The notes beneath the pieces are model-generated. The model did no database searches and was not told the origin of the DNA. It saw only the letters and a program-made list of their open reading frames with translations. Positions 32,760-37,145 of a DNA stretch of 37,145 bases are shown one piece after another. The stretch covers positions 1 through 37,145 of the forward strand of contig JALONO010000019.1 in the NCBI GenBank assembly GCA_025454895.1, written 5' to 3'. The position numbers and the translations under genes are program-made. Every line of letters begins with the position of its first letter. Positions within the stretch are counted from its first letter, which is position 1. This stretch comes from Bernardetiaceae bacterium (lineage in GTDB: Bacteria > Bacteroidota > Bacteroidia > Cytophagales > Thermoflexibacteraceae).

Positions 32760-35309
32760 ATGAAGTACTTTAACTGGTTGTTTCTATTTTTACTGGCGGG
32801 TGCCGCCCAGGCCCAACTGCCCATTTTTACCGAGGTGGAAGCCGCCCAAGCCCTTCGCCTCCGGGCCAACCTGGATACCGCCCAGGGCGTGGCCCGCGTT
32901 ACCCTGCTCAACAAACTGGCCCCACTCGAGCCCGACTTTGCCCAGGCCGCCCGCTACGCCGAGGAGGCCCGCCAACTGGCCCAATCGCTAGGCTACCGCG
33001 AGGGCGAGGCCGTGGCCCACCTGCGCCTCGGCGATGCCCTGCGCTGGACCCGCCACCTGGTAACCCCCGCCGACTCGAGCTTGGCCGAACTGGCCGCCCG
33101 CTACCAAGCCACGGCGGCCGAAGTAGCCCAAGTGAACCACCTGCTGGCCGGGACTATTTTTGTGGGTCAACAACTCTACATTGAGAACCGGGGCCGCCGG
33201 GCCGAGATTCTGGCCCATTACCAGCGGGCGTTGGTCCTCCGCCAGCAAATTGGCCAGCCCGACGGCGAGGCCTGGGCTTGGCGCAAGCTCGGCGATTTCC
33301 ACCTCAGCCTGGCCGATACCACCCAGGCTGAGCAGTGCTACCAAAGCTGGCTGGCCGTGCGCCAGCGCGAGGGCGATCCCCAAAAACAGGCCTGGGCCTT
33401 GGATTTTCTGCAACATTATTACCAACGAACGGGCAAGCTCGCCGCCCTGGCCCAAGTGGTGGCCGCCCGGCTGGCCCTGATGGCTCCGGCCCAAAAGGCA
33501 GCGAACCAGGGGGCCATTGCCCAAATGTGGGCTACCCTGGACCAGCCCGAGCGGGCCGAAGCCCACTTTGCAGCTGCGTATGCCGCTGCCGCTGATGCAG
33601 CCACGGCTCATCAGCTAGCCACCAATTGGTTGTGGTTTTACCGTGGGCAGTTGGCCGGGGCCGCCAACTGGCCGGAGGCTAACCTTTGGCTGGGCCGTTG
33701 GCGGACGTTGGTGGCCCGGCACCCCGCTTGGCCCGCCGATCCGGCCACCCAACTGGCCACCTTGGCCGCCCATTACGAGCGGCACGGCCTGCCCGAAATT
33801 GCCTTGTTTTGGCAGGCCCAACTGCTGCGCCACCGCCTGGCCCAACCGGATACCTCACGGGTCAAGCAAGCTCAGTACGCCTTGCGCAATGCGGGCGAGC
33901 GGTCTTGGGCGCAAGTGGGCGCGGGCGCGTTGGCGATCCCGCGCCTCGCCCCCGGCCAAACCGAGTACCAGGTAGCGGCGGGCCAGTCGCTGGCCGGGGT
34001 GGCCGCGGCGGCGGGCACCGATCTGGCTACCTTTCTGCAATTCAATAATTTGCCCGCCGATTTGCGCACCTTGGCCAGGCCCTTGACCTTGAACTTGCCC
34101 CCCTGGTACGCCGGGGCCTCTGGTTTGCCCCGTGCCCGATGGCAGCCCACTCCCCCCGAGTTGGCCACCCTGGCCGATACCCTGCTGGCCTGGGCCAAAA
34201 CCTGGCGCGCCCGCGAATTGGCCGCCCCCACGCCGGGGCTGCGGGGCAGTGCGGCCGTGGCGGGGCAGGTGGCCGCGTTCCTACTAGCCCGGGCCGCCCA
34301 ACCCGAGGCCGCCGCCCAGCGGCTAACCGAACTGGCGGCGGACCGCTGGGGCAGTTGCCAAGCTTGCCCCTCGGCGGTCGCTTACCAAAACCAGGCCGCC
34401 GAAGTGTACCTCGCGGCCCAGCAACCTGCCAAGGCCCTGGCCTTTTATCAAAAAGGACTGCAGATGCTAGCGGCCGACCGCCAGGACGCGCGCCCGGCCC
34501 TGGCCCAGTACCTGCGCATGGCCCAACTGCATCAAAACCAGCGCGATACGGCGGCCTTGTTGCGACTTTACATCGACTTGGAAAAGTTTTGCGAAGCGCG
34601 GGTTTACCCGTTGCCCGCCCCGGCGGCCCTGGGCCTGGCCGAGCACTACCAGCAGCGCAACCAGCGGACGCTGGCCATCGCCTACGCGCGCAAGGCCCTC
34701 CTCACCGCCGACTTGGATTTACTGCCCGGCCTGCCCGCCCAGGTAAATACGGAGCCTCCGCCCAGCGAGCAAGCTACTGAAGAGGAAGGGGAAGAAGAGG
34801 CCACCACCGACGGCCCCGCCAACCCTTCCCCCGCCAAAAGTTCGGTTGAGCAGCCCACCAACCCCGTGGCTAAGCGGGCGGTAGCTTTGCTGCGCCTACT
34901 CACCCAGGTGGACACCGCCCGGCCTGAGGATTTCCGGGAGTTCGTGATCCATACCGTGGGGCCGGACGAAACGCTGGATCAGATCATGGAGCTGTACCAA
35001 GTGAGCCGGGCCTGCTTGGAAGAGTGGAACTTTATTGAGAACAACTACCCCTTGCCCGGCCAGCAGTTGCGAGTGTGCCGCCGGGCTACTTGGGACCTGC
35101 CCGTTAACCCGGCCAAACCGCCCGAGGCGAATGCCAGCCGCCAGCACCGCACCCGCTCTGGCGACCGCTGGGAAACCCTGGCCCGGGAATACCAAACCAC
35201 CGTGCCCCAGTTGCTGGCCTGGAACCCCCGTCTCAAGCCTGGCCCCCTGCCCGTGGGCGAGAACTTAAAAGTTGGTGAGTACTTTACCCCCTGCGGCTGC
35301 GGTAAATGA
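32760..35309 (+). CDS. Large exported protein with four LysM-like and TPR-like repeats
   Basis: An 849-residue protein from ATG 32760 with a signal peptide (1-18, AGAAQAQ). It has LysM-like segments at about 98-143, 400-447 (TEYQVAAGQSLAGVAAAAGT), 728-775 (IHTVGPDETLDQIMELYQVS) and 794-843 (HRTRSGDRWETLAREYQTT). Between them are helical TPR-like repeats (ILAHYQRALVLRQQIGQ, AEQCYQSWLAVRQREG, and KALAFYQKGLQMLAA). LysM binds peptidoglycan, so the protein probably sits in the periplasm or outer envelope. A Glu/Pro-rich linker lies near 670-710. Ala/Gln/Leu use is high. A GC-rich hairpin lies upstream. Confidence 0.82.
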   Translation: MKYFNWLFLFLLAGAAQAQLPIFTEVEAAQALRLRANLDTAQGVARVTLLNKLAPLEPDFAQAARYAEEARQLAQSLGYREGEAVAHLRLGDALRWTRHLVTPADSSLAELAARYQATAAEVAQVNHLLAGTIFVGQQLYIENRGRRAEILAHYQRALVLRQQIGQPDGEAWAWRKLGDFHLSLADTTQAEQCYQSWLAVRQREGDPQKQAWALDFLQHYYQRTGKLAALAQVVAARLALMAPAQKAANQGAIAQMWATLDQPERAEAHFAAAYAAAADAATAHQLATNWLWFYRGQLAGAANWPEANLWLGRWRTLVARHPAWPADPATQLATLAAHYERHGLPEIALFWQAQLLRHRLAQPDTSRVKQAQYALRNAGERSWAQVGAGALAIPRLAPGQTEYQVAAGQSLAGVAAAAGTDLATFLQFNNLPADLRTLARPLTLNLPPWYAGASGLPRARWQPTPPELATLADTLLAWAKTWRARELAAPTPGLRGSAAVAGQVAAFLLARAAQPEAAAQRLTELAADRWGSCQACPSAVAYQNQAAEVYLAAQQPAKALAFYQKGLQMLAADRQDARPALAQYLRMAQLHQNQRDTAALLRLYIDLEKFCEARVYPLPAPAALGLAEHYQQRNQRTLAIAYARKALLTADLDLLPGLPAQVNTEPPPSEQATEEEGEEEATTDGPANPSPAKSSVEQPTNPVAKRAVALLRLLTQVDTARPEDFREFVIHTVGPDETLDQIMELYQVSRACLEEWNFIENNYPLPGQQLRVCRRATWDLPVNPAKPPEANASRQHRTRSGDRWETLAREYQTTVPQLLAWNPRLKPGPLPVGENLKVGEYFTPCGCGK

Positions 35310-35667
35310 CCCAACGATCCGGTGGGGGAGCCAGGGCGCATCCTGCTCTAGGGTTAGATAGCGGTTGTGCCAAGGCACTACGGGCTGCCACGTCCACCCG
35401 CGCACGGGAGCGGAGCGCACCGAAACGTCGGCCCGGCCCGCAGGGCGCCGCACCGTGGTTACCTATTAAAATGCGTCGGCTCCGGTGCCAAGAAACTAAC
35501 TAAACAGCGGGGGCGGTTTTGGGCCGTGCCAGGTTGAAATGAAAGTAAACTTGGTGTTATCCTAAAACCAACCTAATTTTTCAGCCGCGAAACCACGGCT
35601 GTCTTGCGCAAGCCGTTCGGTTTTACCTGTTACTAAACTACCTGCGCACGCTGCAATTAAAACCTGT
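35310..35667. other. Intergenic region, 358 bp
   Basis: No confident gene. A minus-strand open frame around 35265-35453 has Pro/Trp/Arg-rich sequence but overlaps the end of the LysM gene and lacks any recognisable domain. A short CAGCCG/CGGCTG hairpin lies at 35582-35601. Confidence 0.4.
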
Positions 35668-36819
35668 ATGGCAAAAATCCTGATCATCGACGACGAAAAG
35701 AGCATCCGCTACACCCTGCGGGAAATTTTGGAATATGAAAAATACGAAGTGGACGAGGCCAAAGACGGCGAAGAAGGGTTGGAAAAACTGACCAAGCATG
35801 ACTTTGACATTGTGCTGTGCGACATTAAAATGCCTAAAGTGGACGGCATGGAAGTGCTGGAAAAGGCGATGGAACTGGGTAAAGACACCCAGTTTATCAT
35901 GATTTCGGCCCACAGCAATATCGAGACGGCGGTGGAGGCCACCAAAAAAGGGGCCTATGATTTTATCCAAAAACCGCCCGATTTGAACCGCCTGCTGCTC
36001 ACTATCCGCAACGCGCTCGATAAATCGTCGCTGGTGGCCGAGACGAAGGTGCTGCGCAAAAAAGTAGCCAAGGCGTTTGATATCATCGGCGAGTCGGAGG
36101 CCATTAAACGGGTGAAAGAAACCATTGAAAAAGTGGCCCCCACCGAGGCGCGGGTGATGATCACGGGCCAAAACGGCTCCGGCAAGGAACTGGTGGCCAA
36201 ATGGCTGCACGTGAAAAGCGGCCGCTCGCCCATGCCGCTGGTGGAGGTGAACTGCGCCGCTATTCCGTCTGAACTCATTGAAAGTGAACTTTTTGGGCAC
36301 GAAAAAGGCTCGTTTACCTCGGCCGTTAAGCAGCGCATTGGCAAGTTTGAACTGGCTAACGCGGGCACCTTGTTCCTCGACGAGATCGGCGACATGAGCC
36401 TTTCGGCCCAGGCCAAGGTGCTGCGTGCCCTGCAAGAGCACAAGATCACCCGCGTGGGCGGCGACAAGGAAATCAAGGTGAACGTGCGGGTGCTGGCCGC
36501 CACCAACAAAGACCTCAAAGACGAGATCAAGAAGGGCAACTTCCGGGAGGACTTGTACCACCGGCTGAGCGTGATCGTGATCCACGTGCCGCCTTTGAAG
36601 GAGCGCAAGGACGATATCCCGCTGCTGATGGACCATTTCCTGGACGACATCTCGGCCGATTACGGCACGCCCAAGAAACACGCCACCCCCGAGGCTATTG
36701 CCAAGTTGCAGGAATTTGAATGGACGGGCAACATCCGGGAACTACGCAACGTGGCCGAGCGGCTCTACATCATGTGCGGCGCGGAGATCACCGCCGAGGA
36801 CGTAGAGCGGTATGCGTAA
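35668..36819 (+). CDS. Sigma-54-type response regulator lacking the Fis domain
   Basis: A 383-residue protein. Its N-terminal receiver domain (1-120) has phosphoacceptor Asp52 (VLCDIKMP) and Lys102. An AAA+ domain follows (about 138-365) with Walker A GQNGSGKE (167-174), Walker B TLFLDEIGD (234-242) and a sensor II region WTGNIREL (352-359). The family loop that contacts sigma-54, usually GAFTGA, reads GSFTSA (214-219). The usual C-terminal Fis-type DNA-binding helix-turn-helix is missing: the protein ends about 20 residues after the AAA+ domain. It may activate without direct DNA binding, or have a function other than sigma-54 activation. No sensor kinase is adjacent. Confidence 0.88.
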   Translation: MAKILIIDDEKSIRYTLREILEYEKYEVDEAKDGEEGLEKLTKHDFDIVLCDIKMPKVDGMEVLEKAMELGKDTQFIMISAHSNIETAVEATKKGAYDFIQKPPDLNRLLLTIRNALDKSSLVAETKVLRKKVAKAFDIIGESEAIKRVKETIEKVAPTEARVMITGQNGSGKELVAKWLHVKSGRSPMPLVEVNCAAIPSELIESELFGHEKGSFTSAVKQRIGKFELANAGTLFLDEIGDMSLSAQAKVLRALQEHKITRVGGDKEIKVNVRVLAATNKDLKDEIKKGNFREDLYHRLSVIVIHVPPLKERKDDIPLLMDHFLDDISADYGTPKKHATPEAIAKLQEFEWTGNIRELRNVAERLYIMCGAEITAEDVERYA

Positions 36820-36827
36820 TGATTAAA

Positions 36828-36938
36828 CTCTAACCCTAACGATTTAGGTAATATATTGCACTTAAGCCATTGATTATCAATAAGATGAAAAAGATGTTAT
36901 ATTACCTAATTAGGTAATGCAAAAATTTAGGGTTAGAG
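36828..36938. repeat. Nested AT-rich inverted repeat, 111 bp
   Basis: Three nested stems share one centre: CTCTAACCCTAA 36828-36839 / TTAGGGTTAGAG 36927-36938, TAGGTAATATA 36845-36855 / TATATTACCTA 36898-36908, and TTGAT / ATCAA near 36870-36880. It lies just after the stop of the response regulator and could act as a 3' hairpin or be a small mobile palindrome. Confidence 0.65.
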
Positions 36939-36941
36939 ATT

Positions 36942-37024
36942 AAATGATTGCATGACTATAGTATTTTCTCTTTGGTTATCAATCATTTATGCCATCAACA
37001 AAATACCATCTCTATTTGATTTTG
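36942..37024 (+). repeat. AAATGATTG/CAATCATTT hairpin repeat, copy C
   Basis: AAATGATTG 36942-36950 and CAATCATTT 36980-36988, interior ending CTTTGGTTAT. Then, after about 19 nt, comes ATCTCTATTTGATTTT as in copy A. The interior is 15 nt longer than in copies A and B. It follows directly on the nested inverted repeat. Confidence 0.65.
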
Positions 37025-37145
37025 GGGTAGGTGATTGTTAAGGGTTTAAGAACATGTTTTGGATTTTTAAATGTTTGAATATCAGCAACTTATTTGAAAT
37101 TGCTCATCTTTTACGCCCTTTAGATTTAAATGGTTGGGACTGAGC

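Noticed and set aside
35265-35453. Minus-strand frame at the end of the LysM gene
   Set aside because: Overlaps a confidently called gene and lacks homology clues, though its Pro/Trp-rich composition is odd.

Overview
This is a GC-rich, gene-dense stretch of a bacterial chromosome, most likely from the phylum Bacteroidota and probably a Cytophagales-type organism. The family content points there: a BshB1-type bacillithiol deacetylase, a CvfB-like S1 protein, a HYC_CC_PP-like Cys protein next to a TonB-dependent receptor whose plug carries an ACCNLSESFE motif, paired RlpA/SPOR proteins, and a promoter of the TTTG-N21-TAnnTTTG type. Species cannot be read from the sequence.

Layout. At 1-1300 an Lrp/AsnC regulator (minus) is divergent from two plus-strand copies of an unusual structured RNA (664-812 and 1096-1241). 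Each copy folds as a complete class II tRNA cloverleaf whose variable arm is expanded to about 80 nt with its own helices. Each copy is followed by its own terminator, and the first has a good promoter. At 1343-3627 two RlpA-like DPBB+SPOR envelope proteins lie side by side, the second with a degenerate catalytic barrel. At 3864-7336 there are exported redox proteins (MauG-type di-heme peroxidase, secreted RidA, thiol peroxidase) and a FAD-dependent oxidoreductase. At 7383-10482 there is a frameshifted beta-barrel gene, a CvfB-like protein and a possible ATP-grasp protein. At 10497-13653 a MITE-like repeat is followed by a probable metal-uptake pair (TonB receptor with a His-rich loop, and a Cys-rich HYC_CC_PP-like protein). 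At 14009-18710 are hisS, an Asp/Glu-tailed protein, a Dabb lipoprotein, dprA and a DUF3592-like membrane protein. At 18892-26783 are an ABC exporter, a DUF1080/PA14 secreted protein, a small membrane protein, a second copy of the MITE-like repeat, bshB1, a methyltransferase, a decayed MobA-like nucleotidyltransferase, a DUF4440-like lipoprotein and a biotin carrier protein. At 26944-36819 are a subtilisin-family protease, a coiled-coil zinc-ribbon protein, an MBL-double rhodanese protein, purC, an 849-residue LysM/TPR-like protein and a sigma-54-type response regulator without a DNA-binding domain. The window ends in AT-rich inverted repeats.

Most genes are housekeeping or envelope functions in short operons. 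The least explained parts are the pair of tRNA-like RNAs, two families of small dispersed repeats (a 149/187-bp MITE-like element with about 21-bp terminal inverted repeats, and an AAATGATTG...CAATCATTT hairpin in three copies), and two interrupted genes. All gene calls come from reading translations and motifs; no database search was run.
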